Shown here piece after piece: positions 36,270-44,686 of a stretch of 44,686 nucleotides of DNA. The stretch's first letter is position 1, and every line of letters starts with the position of its first letter. The position numbers were made by a program, and so were the translations under genes. Under the pieces are notes generated by a model. The model had not been told where the DNA came from, did not search any database, and was given only the letters and a program-made list of their open reading frames with translations. Source of the DNA: Gammaproteobacteria bacterium. GTDB taxonomy: Bacteria; Pseudomonadota; Gammaproteobacteria; GCA-001735895. The stretch covers positions 1 through 44,686 of the forward strand of contig JACNJF010000120.1 in the NCBI GenBank assembly GCA_014382695.1. The letters run 5' to 3'.

Positions 36270-38201
36270 TTATTTCTTGTCGTCTTTAACTTCTTCAAAC
36301 TCGGCATCAACCACATCATCATCCTTAGCTTTGGACTCTGACTGACCAGCACCAGCGTCGGAAGCACCGGCTGCATCGCCCGCACTCGCGGCATAGGCCT
36401 TTTCGGCCAGTTTACCGGAAGCCTCAGCCAGAGCCTTGGTCTTCGCTTCGATGGCGTCCTTATCGGAGCCTGTCATTACCTTTTTAAGTTCAGTAATCGC
36501 CGCTTCAATCGCTTCCTTATCACCTGCTTCCACCTGCTCGCCGAGATCTTTCAGCGATTTTTCCGTCGCATGGATCATCGCATCGCCCTGATTACGGGTA
36601 TCGACCAGTTCACGCACCTTACGATCTTCGTCGGCATGCGCTTCCGCATCCTTGATCATCTTATCCACTTCAGAATCGGATAAACCGCTGGAAGCCTTGA
36701 TCACGATCTTCTGTTCCTTGCCGGTTGCCTTGTCTTTGGCCGACACATTCAGGATGCCGTTGGCATCGATATCGAAGGTAACTTCAACCTGTGGTACACC
36801 GCGTGCAGCCGGCGGAATATCTGACAGGTCAAAACGACCCAGCGACTTGTTCGCTGAAGCAACTTCGCGCTCACCCTGCAGAACATGCACGGTTACCGCG
36901 GTCTGGTTGTCTTCTGCGGTTGAAAAGGTCTGCGATGCCTTGGTAGGAATCGTAGTGTTCTTATCAATCAGCTTGGTCATCACGCCACCCAGGGTTTCGA
37001 TACCCAGAGACAGCGGTGTCACGTCCAGTAACAGTACGTTTTTCACGTCGCCACCGAGAACACCACCCTGAATCGCAGCACCCGCGGCAACCGCTTCATC
37101 CGGGTTTACATCTTTACGTGGCTCTTTACCAAAGAAGTCTTTTACAACCTGCTGCACCTTAGGCATACGGGTCTGTCCGCCGACCAGGATCACATCATCG
37201 ATACCGGATACCGATAGACCAGCATCTTTCAATGCCATCTTCAGTGGATCGATGGTACGCGCAATCAGGTCATCCACCAGAGATTCCAGCTTGGCACGGG
37301 TAATCTTCATGTTCAGGTGCTTCGGACCACTCGCATCAGCCGTTACATAAGGCAAATTAACATCGGTCTGGGAGCTGGATGACAGTTCAATCTTGGCTTT
37401 TTCAGCGGCTTCTTTCAGACGTTGCATCGCCAACGGATCGCCACGCAGATCCATGCCCTGCTCTTTCTTGAATTCGTCAGCAAGATAATCGATCAGACGG
37501 AAGTCAAAATCTTCACCACCGAGGAAGGTATCACCATTGGTAGAAAGCACTTCAAACTGATGTTCGCCATCGATCTCAGCCACTTCGATAATGGAAATAT
37601 CGAAGGTACCGCCACCGAGGTCATACACCGCGATGGTTTTATCGCCGGATGCCTTGTCCATACCATACGCCAGTGCGGCGGCGGTTGGCTCATTGATGAT
37701 ACGCTTGACTTCGAGACCGGCAATTTTACCCGCATCTTTGGTCGCCTGACGCTGAGAATCATTGAAATAGGCAGGTACCGTGATGACCGCTTCGGTGACT
37801 TCTTCACCGAGATAATCTTCCGCCGTTTTTTTCATTTTCTGCAGTACGCGGGCAGAAATTTCAGGCGGTGCCATTTTCTTGCCTCTGGCTTCAACCCAGG
37901 CATCGCCGTTGTCGGCTTTCAGAATGGTATAAGGCACCAGATCGATATCTTTCTGAACGGCCTTTTCTTCAAAACGGCGACCGATCAGTCGTTTAACCGC
38001 ATATAATGTGTTTCTAGGATTGGTTACCGCCTGACGCTTGGCAGGCTGGCCGACCAGTACCTGATCATCGTTGGTAAATGCTACGATCGATGGCGTGGTG
38101 CGATCACCTTCACTGTTTTCGATAATCTTGGGCTTACCACCTTCCATCACGGCTACGCACGAGTTGGTTGTACCCAGATCAATACCAATAATTCTACCCA
38201 T
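36270..38201 (-). CDS. dnaK: Chaperone DnaK (Hsp70)
   Basis: This 643-residue Hsp70 begins [20 protein letters not shown], with the phosphate-1 motif, and contains the other ATPase motifs ([24 protein letters not shown]). A substrate-binding domain and lid follow, and it ends in [12 protein letters not shown], the conserved EEVKD tail needed for co-chaperone contact. It is the main folding chaperone, working with DnaJ and GrpE encoded on both sides. A ggag site lies seven bases before the ATG. Confidence 0.98.
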   Translation of the reverse strand: MGRIIGIDLGTTNSCVAVMEGGKPKIIENSEGDRTTPSIVAFTNDDQVLVGQPAKRQAVTNPRNTLYAVKRLIGRRFEEKAVQKDIDLVPYTILKADNGDAWVEARGKKMAPPEISARVLQKMKKTAEDYLGEEVTEAVITVPAYFNDSQRQATKDAGKIAGLEVKRIINEPTAAALAYGMDKASGDKTIAVYDLGGGTFDISIIEVAEIDGEHQFEVLSTNGDTFLGGEDFDFRLIDYLADEFKKEQGMDLRGDPLAMQRLKEAAEKAKIELSSSSQTDVNLPYVTADASGPKHLNMKITRAKLESLVDDLIARTIDPLKMALKDAGLSVSGIDDVILVGGQTRMPKVQQVVKDFFGKEPRKDVNPDEAVAAGAAIQGGVLGGDVKNVLLLDVTPLSLGIETLGGVMTKLIDKNTTIPTKASQTFSTAEDNQTAVTVHVLQGEREVASANKSLGRFDLSDIPPAARGVPQVEVTFDIDANGILNVSAKDKATGKEQKIVIKASSGLSDSEVDKMIKDAEAHADEDRKVRELVDTRNQGDAMIHATEKSLKDLGEQVEAGDKEAIEAAITELKKVMTGSDKDAIEAKTKALAEASGKLAEKAYAASAGDAAGASDAGAGQSESKAKDDDVVDAEFEEVKDDKK

Positions 38202-38246
38202 AATAAATCTCCAAATTCCTAAATTATTTAACTTGTACCAGAAGTA

Positions 38247-38273
38247 GGGGCTTTTTTTCGGCTTTCAAGCCCC
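38247..38273. repeat. Hairpin in the grpE-dnaK gap
   Basis: Arms ggggctt (38247-38253) and aagcccc (38267-38273) form a 7-base stem in the 106-base gap between grpE and dnaK. No T-run follows it on the minus strand, so it is more likely an mRNA processing or stability structure than a terminator. Confidence 0.5.
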
Positions 38274-38307
38274 GAATCGATATATTTTCAGCCTTTTAGC
38301 CGGTTTT

Positions 38308-38904
38308 TCACGACGTCTTGGCGCTGGATACAACGACCATGGCAGGGCGTACCAGTCGATCATTCAGCAGATAGCCTTTCTGCATTACCGTGAGTACCGT
38401 ATTTGGCTCGACGTCATTGCTTGGCTGCATACTGATGGCCTGATGCTGTTCGGGGTCGAAGGGCTGGTCCTGCGCATCCACCGGCTTGACACCATTTTTT
38501 TCCAGCGTCTGCTGAAACAGGTTGAGGGTCATCCCGATGCCTTCTTTTATTGAGTCCAGATTAGCATTCTCGGCACTTGCCGCACTCAGCCCCATGTCCA
38601 TACTATCCGCCACCGGCAACAGTGATTCGACAAAACTTTTAACCGCATATTTGTGCGCATTCTCTACATCGCGTTGCGCGCGTTTACGGTAATTTTCCAT
38701 TTCTGCGTTCAGGCGTACGATCTGATCCCAGTAATCCTTAATCGTAATCTGTGCTTTGGCCAGTTCTGCAGCCAGCTCAGCATCCTGATCGGCTGCGGCA
38801 AATTCTTCGGCAAATTCGTCGTTTTCGACGTCTGCATTGGCGTTAGCCTGAAGATCAATATCGTCTTGCGGCTGCTGGGCCGAATTATTAGGGTCAGATG
38901 TCAT
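38308..38904 (-). CDS. grpE: Nucleotide exchange factor GrpE
   Basis: This 198-residue exchange factor releases ADP from DnaK. It has an acidic, disordered N-terminus (about 1-45), a long coiled-coil helix (AELAAELAKAQITIKDYWDQ, then MENYRKRAQRDVE) and a C-terminal beta domain containing GVKPVDAQDQPFDPEQHQAI and KGYLLNDRLVRPAMVVVS. All are GrpE hallmarks. A strong ggag site lies seven bases before the ATG. It stands between hrcA and dnaK in the heat-shock operon. Confidence 0.96.
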   Translation of the reverse strand: MTSDPNNSAQQPQDDIDLQANANADVENDEFAEEFAAADQDAELAAELAKAQITIKDYWDQIVRLNAEMENYRKRAQRDVENAHKYAVKSFVESLLPVADSMDMGLSAASAENANLDSIKEGIGMTLNLFQQTLEKNGVKPVDAQDQPFDPEQHQAISMQPSNDVEPNTVLTVMQKGYLLNDRLVRPAMVVVSSAKTS

Positions 38905-38956
38905 GTGCTTACTCCGTGAAAAGGGCTTTAAAAAAATACAGGGGAATATGTGTGGA

Positions 38957-39994
38957 TTATTTCTGACTATTCAAGGCCGAGCTGAGTAATCTTGCGGTTA
39001 GGCTGACCGCTGGTATGATTTTTTCATAGGCGATACGGGTCGGACCTATCACACCGAGTACACCCACTACCTGATTGCCAATGCTATAAGGGGCACCGAT
39101 AACGCTACAGTCATTCAGTACACTGTAGCCGGATTCGCTACCGATAAAAATCTGTACCCCGCTGGCACCGGAACAACCTTCCAGGATATGTAGTAAATCC
39201 CGCTTCTGATTGAAGATGGCAAAAATATCCCTTAACTTGTTGATATCGGAGAGTTCGGCAAATTGCAGCAGATTCGACTCACCGGAGGTCATCAGGGCAT
39301 CCTGATCGCTACCGCACACCGCCCCCATCACATCCAGTACCGATTCCATGATCGTATTCACATCATCCTTATGTTTTTTGATTTCCTGCAGCAGCTTGGC
39401 TTTGGCCGAACTGAAATCGGAACCGATCAGGTAACGGCTGAGCAATTTAGCGGCTTCGGTCAACTCCAGCGCAGTGTATTCCCGATCGACCTGTATCACC
39501 TTGTTGTGTACCTTGTCTGAATTGACCACCATGATCACCAGAATGCGACGCTCAGACAGTTTCATAAACTCGATGTAACGCACATCGATTTTGGCCGGGC
39601 GACTGACGCTGATCAGGCCGGTTAACTGAGTCATCTGCGAGAGTATGCTGGAAGCGCTCTGAATCAGATCGTTGGAGGTTTTATCGACGCTGAAGGTGTC
39701 GGTTAATGTTTGCTCGACTGACTTTCCTAAATCACTGACTTCCAATAGACTATCGATGAAAAAACGGTATCCGGCCTGGGTTGGTACGCGCCCGGCCGAT
39801 TTATGCGGCGAATTAACCAACCCCAGATGCTCCAGATTTGCCATGATGTTACGGATCGTGGCGGAACTGACATCGATGCCGGAAATCTTCGCCAGATTCT
39901 TGGAACCCACCGGCTGTCCATCTTTGATATAGGAATGAATCAGATGGCGGAATAAAGTCTGCGTGCGTTCATCCAGGTCGTAATTTTCGGGCAT
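38957..39994 (-). CDS. hrcA: Heat-inducible transcription repressor HrcA
   Basis: This repressor of about 345 residues has an N-terminal winged helix (LDERTQTLFRHLIHSYIKDG ... SSATIRNIMANLEHLGLV), the linker HKSAGRVPTQAGYRFFID and a C-terminal GAF-like domain with GVLGVIGPTRIAYEKIIP. The ATG at 39994 is preferred. The longer reading from 40033 would put the start codon inside or almost at the predicted promoter. HrcA normally binds CIRCE operators, yet no CIRCE sequence is seen upstream of hrcA, grpE or dnaK here. Its targets, such as groESL, are presumably elsewhere. Confidence 0.93.
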   Translation of the reverse strand: MPENYDLDERTQTLFRHLIHSYIKDGQPVGSKNLAKISGIDVSSATIRNIMANLEHLGLVNSPHKSAGRVPTQAGYRFFIDSLLEVSDLGKSVEQTLTDTFSVDKTSNDLIQSASSILSQMTQLTGLISVSRPAKIDVRYIEFMKLSERRILVIMVVNSDKVHNKVIQVDREYTALELTEAAKLLSRYLIGSDFSSAKAKLLQEIKKHKDDVNTIMESVLDVMGAVCGSDQDALMTSGESNLLQFAELSDINKLRDIFAIFNQKRDLLHILEGCSGASGVQIFIGSESGYSVLNDCSVIGAPYSIGNQVVGVLGVIGPTRIAYEKIIPAVSLTARLLSSALNSQK

Positions 39995-40028
39995 CGGTGA
40001 TTTAATCGAGTAATTAAAGGATAATGAA

Positions 40029-40076
40029 TTCATATTTTTTAAGCGTAAAGTGTAAACCCTATATCCCTTCTGTCAA
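40029..40076 (-). promoter_or_regulatory. Candidate sigma-70 promoters for hrcA operon
   Basis: On the minus strand two overlapping pairs are visible: TTGACA (40071-40076) with TACACT (40049-40054), and TTTACA (40051-40056) with TATGAA (40029-40034), each with a 16-base spacer. Either gives a leader that starts near or past the ATG at 40033, which supports the downstream hrcA start at 39994. Confidence 0.5.
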
Positions 40077-40082
40077 AGAGCC

Positions 40083-40955
40083 ATGCTAAAGACTTCATTT
40101 AAAACCATCGGTTTGATCATCCGTCAGGACAGTTTCGAGCACCAGGCAGAGATCAGCACGATCTGCCAGTCGCTGTCGGCCTATGGCAAACTGCTGATCC
40201 ACTTCATGGGCGAACAAGTGGACTGCGCGAATCATCCGGTGGTCACGATCAATCAGATTGGCGAACAGGCCGATCTCGCGGTATCGGTGGGCGGCGATGG
40301 TACCCTGCTCACCGCTGCACGCCGGCTGGTTGATTATGCCACCCCGCTGGTTGGCATCAATCTGGGACGCCTGGGCTTTCTGGCCGATGTTACCATGGCC
40401 GGTCTGGATCGGCAGCTGGGTGAAATCTTTGAAGGCATCTACAATGTTGAAAAACGCTTCCTGCTGGAGGGCCAGATTCACATGCAGGATGCCGAACCGG
40501 TCAGCTATATTGCCCTGAATGACATCATTCTGCACAGTCATCAGTCCATCAGTATGATCGAGTTTGAAGTGTTCACCGACGATCAACTGATCAACAAACA
40601 GCGTGCAGACGGGCTGATTGTGTCGACCCCCACCGGCTCCACCGCGTATGCGCTATCCGGCGGCGGCCCAATCATGCACCCGACGCTGGATACCGTTGCA
40701 CTGGTTCCGATCTGTCCGCATACGCTGAGTAATCGCCCGATCGTTCTGCATGCCAGTCAGCAGATTGAGATTCGCCTGAGCCAGCCGGATATGGTTGCCC
40801 AGATCAGTTTCGATGGCATCACCCGGGCCATTATTAAATATGGCGACCGGGTTAAAATCAGTCGCTATGCGAAAGAAATCACCCTGTTACATCCGGCCGA
40901 TTATGATTACTTTAATATCTTAAGAGCCAAGCTCAAATGGAGTAACCAGCCCTGA
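40083..40955 (+). CDS. nadK: NAD kinase
   Basis: This 290-residue enzyme phosphorylates NAD to NADP. The conserved GGDGT motif is at residues 70-74 (with the catalytic Asp72), followed by NLGRLGFLAD and the NAD-binding signature DGLIVSTPTGSTAYALSGGG. Length and motifs are typical. It is divergent from hrcA and its stop codon overlaps the recN start by one base (TGATG), so translation of the two is probably coupled. This hrcA/nadK/recN layout is common in Gammaproteobacteria. Confidence 0.97.
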   Translation: MLKTSFKTIGLIIRQDSFEHQAEISTICQSLSAYGKLLIHFMGEQVDCANHPVVTINQIGEQADLAVSVGGDGTLLTAARRLVDYATPLVGINLGRLGFLADVTMAGLDRQLGEIFEGIYNVEKRFLLEGQIHMQDAEPVSYIALNDIILHSHQSISMIEFEVFTDDQLINKQRADGLIVSTPTGSTAYALSGGGPIMHPTLDTVALVPICPHTLSNRPIVLHASQQIEIRLSQPDMVAQISFDGITRAIIKYGDRVKISRYAKEITLLHPADYDYFNILRAKLKWSNQP

Positions 40956-42625
40956 TGCTAGAATCAATCGTGATCAATAACTTCACCATTATTGATCGTA
41001 TACAACTCGAATTTAATCCGGGCATGACTGCCCTGACCGGTGAAACCGGCGCCGGAAAATCGATCCTGCTGGATGCCATCCAGCTGGTACTGGGCGATCG
41101 TGCCGACAGTGACTGTGTCAGCAGTGGCAGTGAAAAGGCTGATATCGCGGTCAGTTTCAATATCACACAACTTGAAGACGCACGTCACTGGCTGCAGCAA
41201 AATGCGCTGGATGATGGCGGCGAATGCCTGCTGCGGCGGATGGTTTTTGCGAATGGTCGCAGCAAGGCTTTTATCAATGGCTCGCCAGCCACCCTGACCC
41301 AGCTAAAAACACTGGGCGAAATGCTGGTCGACCTGCATGGCCAGCATGAACACCAGTCTCTGCAGAAAGCAACCATACAGCGCGAGCTACTGGATGCCTC
41401 GATGGACGACCAGTCGTTACTCAAAGAAGTCCGTAACGCCTATCGCGAGTGGAAAGCCCTGGCCGACCAACTGCGCCAGTCGAAACAGCAATCCCTGCAA
41501 AAACAGCAGCGCATCGATCTGTTAAAAATGTATTGTAGCGAATTCGAACATCTGGCCCTCGGTGACCATGAAATCACCAGCTTGCAGGAAGAAAGCAGCC
41601 GACTTTCACATGCCGGACAGATTATCGAAACCTCGGCGGCGGTTATCTCGCGCCTGTATGACAACGAGGAAGCCAATGTCCAGCAACTGTTATCGGCCTG
41701 TCAGCATGATCTTGAGCAACTGCTTAAAATCGACCCCTCGTTGAGTAACACCGTAGAGTTGGTCAAAAATGCATTGATCCAGGTAGAAGAAGCCGCCTCT
41801 GAATTACGCAGCTATCAGGATGATATGGATGTTGACCCGGCCCGACTGGACTGGCTCAACAGTCGCCTGAGTCAGGTTCAGAGCCTGGCCAGAAAGCATC
41901 ATATTACGCTGGAAGATTTAACCGATTACAGTCAGAACCTGCAGCAGGAACTGGATCTGTTACTGCTCGACGAAGCCGACTCAGGGAAACTGGAAAAGAA
42001 GCTGCACCAGGCCAGCGAAGTCTATCTACTCAAGGCTACCGAACTCACCCGACTACGGCAGTCCAGAGCAACAACACTATCCGCACAGATTACCCAGCAG
42101 ATGCACACGCTGGGAATGCAGGGTGGTCAGTTTGAAATTGAAGTGCTCAGCCTGCCAGCCTCTACACCGTTTACGGTTAACGGCATCGATCAGATCCAGT
42201 TTCTGGTCAGCGCTAACCCGGGACAGGCGCTGAAGCCCCTGAGCAAGGTCGCTTCCGGTGGCGAGTTATCCCGTATCAGCCTGGCCATACAGGTCATACT
42301 CAGCAGCTCCAGCCAGATACCGACCTTGATATTCGATGAAGTGGATAGTGGTATTGGTGGCGGTATCGCCGAGATTGTCGGGCGTAAGCTACGCGGGATT
42401 GCCGCCGATCGTCAGGTCTTCTGTGTGACTCACCTGCCGCAGGTCGCTTCGCAGGCGCATCAGCATTTGCAGGTGAATAAAACTAAAACCGAAAATCAGA
42501 CCAAAACCGATGTGGTGCTACTGGATGAAACCCAGCGACTGGAAGAAATTGCACGTATGCTGGGAGGTATGACCATCACCGAACAGACCCGCGCACATGC
42601 ACGGGAAATGATCGCTAACGTTTAG
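40955..42625 (+). CDS. recN: DNA repair protein RecN
   Basis: This 556-residue SMC-like ATPase acts in double-strand break repair and chromosome cohesion. The Walker A motif is GETGAGKSI (residues 29-37), the ABC signature is ASGGELSRISLAIQ near residue 430, and Walker B is PTLIFDEVDSGIGG. The long middle is coiled-coil (about 150-370). It overlaps nadK by one base. In many relatives recN is LexA-controlled. I cannot see a LexA box in the coding-dense region upstream. It ends 25 bases from the convergent fur stop. Confidence 0.97.
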   Translation: MLESIVINNFTIIDRIQLEFNPGMTALTGETGAGKSILLDAIQLVLGDRADSDCVSSGSEKADIAVSFNITQLEDARHWLQQNALDDGGECLLRRMVFANGRSKAFINGSPATLTQLKTLGEMLVDLHGQHEHQSLQKATIQRELLDASMDDQSLLKEVRNAYREWKALADQLRQSKQQSLQKQQRIDLLKMYCSEFEHLALGDHEITSLQEESSRLSHAGQIIETSAAVISRLYDNEEANVQQLLSACQHDLEQLLKIDPSLSNTVELVKNALIQVEEAASELRSYQDDMDVDPARLDWLNSRLSQVQSLARKHHITLEDLTDYSQNLQQELDLLLLDEADSGKLEKKLHQASEVYLLKATELTRLRQSRATTLSAQITQQMHTLGMQGGQFEIEVLSLPASTPFTVNGIDQIQFLVSANPGQALKPLSKVASGGELSRISLAIQVILSSSSQIPTLIFDEVDSGIGGGIAEIVGRKLRGIAADRQVFCVTHLPQVASQAHQHLQVNKTKTENQTKTDVVLLDETQRLEEIARMLGGMTITEQTRAHAREMIANV

Positions 42626-42650
42626 ACCGCTGAATTAGTGAGTAATTGGC

Positions 42651-43052
42651 TTAATCGTCAAACTCGCCGTAAAGCACCATGGTATGTTCGGTAATCGTAA
42701 AGCCGTGTTTCTTAGCGACTTCCTTTTGCCGCTTTTCAATGATTTCATCATAAAACTCAACCACCCGGCCTGTTTTGATGTCCACCAGATGATCATGATG
42801 ATCACCATCGTTTAATTCAAAGATCGCATGGCCGCCTTCAAAATGATGACGCGTCACCAGTCCAGCCGTTTCAAACTGCGTTAGCACGCGGTATACCGTG
42901 GCCAGCGCAATGTCTTCACCGGCGTCGAGTAATAGCTTGTAGATATCTTCCGCCTTTAAATGCCGTTCACTGTTATTTTCCAGTAAATTAAGAATCATCA
43001 TTCTAGGTAGGGTGACCTTAAGGCCTGCTTTTTTAATATCCGAAGATTCCAT
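42651..43052 (-). CDS. fur: Ferric uptake regulator Fur, cysteine-free variant
   Basis: This is a 133-residue iron-dependent repressor. The N-terminal winged helix is LKVTLPRMMILNLLENNSER ... ATVYRVLTQFETAGLV, and the metal-site histidine cluster is NDGDHHDHLV near residues 81-90 with the later HGFTITEHTMVLYG. Unusually the protein contains no cysteine: the CxxC zinc motif found in E. coli Fur after HHDHL is DIKTG here. The start is the ATG for MESSDIKKAG. A longer reading to 43100 is unlikely. It is divergent from bamE, as in many Gammaproteobacteria. Confidence 0.94.
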   Translation of the reverse strand: MESSDIKKAGLKVTLPRMMILNLLENNSERHLKAEDIYKLLLDAGEDIALATVYRVLTQFETAGLVTRHHFEGGHAIFELNDGDHHDHLVDIKTGRVVEFYDEIIEKRQKEVAKKHGFTITEHTMVLYGEFDD

Positions 43053-43136
43053 ATTTATCTCTATTGTTAGGACTATCGTTGCTGTTTCTGGCAATGCCAA
43101 GTATGATCTGCGACCAGTTATTTAACCCTTTTTTGA

Positions 43137-43451
43137 ATGAGTACCATGCAGATAAGCCGTTTACTATGCACCATTTTCGCCATTGTAGCATTACAGGGCT
43201 GCGTTTACCGAATGGACATACCTCAGGGCAATCAGATCAACCCGGAGAAATTAGCACAGCTTAAAACGGGCATGACCCGCAGCCAGGTCGAATTTTTACT
43301 CGGCAGCGCTGCTATCAATGACCGCCATCATGCGAATCAGGCGCATTACGTTTATTATAAGTATGAAGGGAAGGTGCAAACTTCCACGGTTAAAAGCATG
43401 ATTCTGACCTATGAAAACGATATTCTGATCGATATCAAGGGCGAGCTTTAA
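43137..43451 (+). CDS. bamE: Outer membrane assembly lipoprotein BamE (SmpA)
   Basis: This 104-residue small lipoprotein of the BAM complex, which inserts beta-barrel proteins into the outer membrane, has a signal peptide ending in the lipobox LQGC (Cys22). The conserved BamE core follows: IPQGNQINPEKLAQLKTGMT, RSQVEFLLGSAAIND and HYVYYKYEG. The start may be the ATG at 43137 or at 43146. It is divergent from fur with an 84-base gap in which I see no clear Fur box. Confidence 0.95.
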   Translation: MSTMQISRLLCTIFAIVALQGCVYRMDIPQGNQINPEKLAQLKTGMTRSQVEFLLGSAAINDRHHANQAHYVYYKYEGKVQTSTVKSMILTYENDILIDIKGEL

Positions 43452-43486
43452 TCGACCCTAAAGCTGCATGAGCCTGAATTAAGCGC

Positions 43487-43837
43487 TTAACCAGCTGCAT
43501 CAGTCTCAGCCTCTTCTGCAGCGTCTACCTTGCCACCCCCTTTTTTCATGCGCAGACCTTCGGCTGCCCGGCGCTTACGCACTTCTTTCGGATCCGCCAG
43601 TAACGGCCGGTAGATTTCGATACGATCACCATTTTCCAGCTGCTGATCCGGGCGAATGGCTTTGCCGAAGATGCCAATATCACAGCTCTGCTTATCTATC
43701 TCGGGGAAATACTGTTCGATATCCGATGCCAGTACCACATCCCGCGGACTGGTTCCCTCCGCCACCTGCTGCTCGAGTATGATCTGCTGCTCCGGTGTCG
43801 CATAAGCAATTTCAATGTGTAGCGTATTGGTGTCCAT
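43487..43837 (-). CDS. rnfH: RnfH family protein (RatB-like)
   Basis: This 116-residue ubiquitin-fold-like protein contains the RnfH/UPF0125 features: an N-terminal IEIAYATPEQQIIL strand, the GIFGKAIRPDQQLENGDRIEIYRPLLADPKEVRKRRAAE block (here split as KAIRPDQQLENGDRIEIYRP and LLADPKEVRKRRA) and a basic, acidic-ended tail. The role is unclear, and it is usually encoded next to ratA. The ATG for MDTNTLHIEI is preferred over a start 36 codons upstream. It lies 28 bases after ratA on the minus strand. Confidence 0.92.
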   Translation of the reverse strand: MDTNTLHIEIAYATPEQQIILEQQVAEGTSPRDVVLASDIEQYFPEIDKQSCDIGIFGKAIRPDQQLENGDRIEIYRPLLADPKEVRKRRAAEGLRMKKGGGKVDAAEEAETDAAG

Positions 43838-43865
43838 ATTCACTATCCAGTTAGTCACTATCCCG

Positions 43866-44300
43866 TTATTTTCTATACAGCTGATGCGCGCGCTGGCAGA
43901 AGGCATCGACCAGAGAGCTGGCAATCTGGGTAAACACCGGACCAATCAGCAGACTGACCAGACGGTTGGAAAACTCAAACTCCAGATTCAGCTCGATCTT
44001 ACTGCCCTGATCCGAAACCTGGGTAAACTGCCAGTGCCCGGTCAGCTTCTTAAACGGGCCATCGACCAGATCGATATGAATGATCTGATCCTCAATGAAA
44101 CTGTTACGCGTGGTAAAGCTATGATTCAACTTACCCTTTTTCATCAGTATCGAAGCCTGCATCGTGTCCTCTGACTTTTGCAGGATCTGACTGCTGGCGC
44201 ACCAGGGCAGAAACTTTGGATAGCTTTCCACATCGTTGACAATACAAAACATCTGACTCGCACTATAGGGCATTAATGCTGTTCTATTGATCGTGGGCAT
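43866..44300 (-). CDS. ratA: RatA, START-domain coenzyme Q-binding protein
   Basis: This 144-residue protein has the polyketide cyclase/START-like fold: LMPYSASQMFCIVNDVESYP, then KFLPWC, and the later FKKLTGHWQFTQVSDQGSK and LEFEFSNRLV strands. Its homologues are COQ10-like quinone-binding proteins, and E. coli RatA is also reported to act on ribosome association. The start is the ATG at 44300 (MPTINRTALM), whose codon overlaps the stop of the upstream symporter gene (ATGA). A longer reading to 44381 would run deep into that gene and is rejected. Confidence 0.94.
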   Translation of the reverse strand: MPTINRTALMPYSASQMFCIVNDVESYPKFLPWCASSQILQKSEDTMQASILMKKGKLNHSFTTRNSFIEDQIIHIDLVDGPFKKLTGHWQFTQVSDQGSKIELNLEFEFSNRLVSLLIGPVFTQIASSLVDAFCQRAHQLYRK

Positions 44301-44686
44301 CAGTGACCGACCACGCCCAGCATCGAAAGCATCACCACAAACACCAGCACGGGAGTGATATAACGAATCCCAAAATTCCACACTTCATACAGTTTACGAT
44401 TTTTCAGGCCAAGAGCCTCATAGCTGACACTGCGCGGAATCACCCAGCCCACAAATAGCGACACAAAAAGAGCCACCAGCGGTTGCAGGATATGGCTGGA
44501 TAAAAAAATCACCGCATCATGGAATCCGGCCTGGTTGATAATGCGGTAGGCTTCGTCACCGAAATACAGGGTCATAGTAAAACCCGAGTCGCTCCACAGG
44601 CTATAGGAAAAGATGGTACCCAGTCCCAGCAACCATACTGCAAAGCCGATCTGACTGGCAGCCCTTAAACGGGTTTGCTGATACTT
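44300..44686 (-). CDS. Sodium:neurotransmitter symporter (NSS) family transporter, C-terminal part
   Basis: This is the C-terminal 128 residues of a membrane transporter whose 5' part lies beyond the window edge. The reading frame is open to base 44686 (KYQQTRLRAASQIGFAVWLL ...). Three transmembrane segments are visible, including ITPVLVFVVMLSMLGVVGH at the end, and the segments GTIFSYSLWSD and SLFVGWVIP resemble the late helices of the sodium-dependent symporter family. It overlaps ratA by an ATGA. Substrate cannot be told from this fragment. Confidence 0.8.
   Translation of the reverse strand, partial: KYQQTRLRAASQIGFAVWLLGLGTIFSYSLWSDSGFTMTLYFGDEAYRIINQAGFHDAVIFLSSHILQPLVALFVSLFVGWVIPRSVSYEALGLKNRKLYEVWNFGIRYITPVLVFVVMLSMLGVVGH

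Noticed and set aside
43053-43136. Fur box between fur and bamE
   Set aside because: No match close to the 19-base inverted Fur consensus is visible in the short gap.

Overview
The window is one contiguous piece of a gammaproteobacterial chromosome of moderate GC content. The placement rests on the block hrcA-grpE-dnaK-dnaJ-dapB with divergent nadK-recN, followed by fur, bamE, rnfH and ratA. That order is typical of Gammaproteobacteria. A periplasmic formate dehydrogenase with a dsrMK/hdrDE-like module, and a Gly/Tyr-rich secreted protein resembling sulfur globule proteins, fit a marine or sediment bacterium with sulfur-linked, respiratory metabolism. I cannot name the genus from sequence alone.

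Layout. (1) 1-5.6 kb: a nitrilase-superfamily amidase and a LuxR-type regulator (+) face gabD-gabT (-). Together they look like a small amide/GABA catabolic cluster, with a nested palindrome upstream of gabD. (2) 5.6-16.5 kb: a minus-strand run of eleven genes. In transcription order they are DUF3305, DUF3306, a multi-cluster ferredoxin, a TorD-like chaperone, a small Tat-signal protein, FdhA (Cys form), FdhB, FdhC, a NarI/DsrM-like cytochrome b, an HdrD/DsrK-like Fe-S protein and a DUF3144 protein. A sigma-54 type promoter (GG-N10-GC) sits about 40 bases upstream of the first start codon. (3) 16.8-19.6 kb: the divergent moaA-fdhD-regulator set supplies molybdenum cofactor synthesis, FDH sulfuration and probably regulation. 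(4) 19.6-21.5 kb: a decayed SBP-PAS-GGDEF sensor gene with two in-frame stops and a one-base frameshift inside its GGEEF motif. (5) 21.7-24.1 kb: a sulfur-globule-like secreted protein, a two-helix membrane protein and a DUF599 membrane protein. (6) 24.3-31.0 kb: an aminotransferase followed by a short-form (1112 residue) large NAD-glutamate dehydrogenase, a C_GCAxxG_C_C protein, an alkyltransferase-like repair protein and an M48 lipoprotein protease.

(7) 31.0-34.2 kb looks accessory: a lipoprotein of about twelve Kelch-type repeats, A/T-richer than its surroundings, lies between two large palindromic elements (31261-31435 and 33879-34049) that share short sequence blocks. (8) 34.2-44.7 kb is conserved core: dapB, the heat-shock operon, nadK-recN, fur, bamE, rnfH, ratA and the 3' end of a sodium:neurotransmitter-type symporter that runs off the window.

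The formate locus is the most coherent system. Formate would be oxidised in the periplasm by FdhAB, with electrons passed to membrane FdhC. The co-transcribed NarI-like/HdrD-like pair offers a second membrane route to a cytoplasmic Fe-S protein, whose acceptor cannot be read from sequence.
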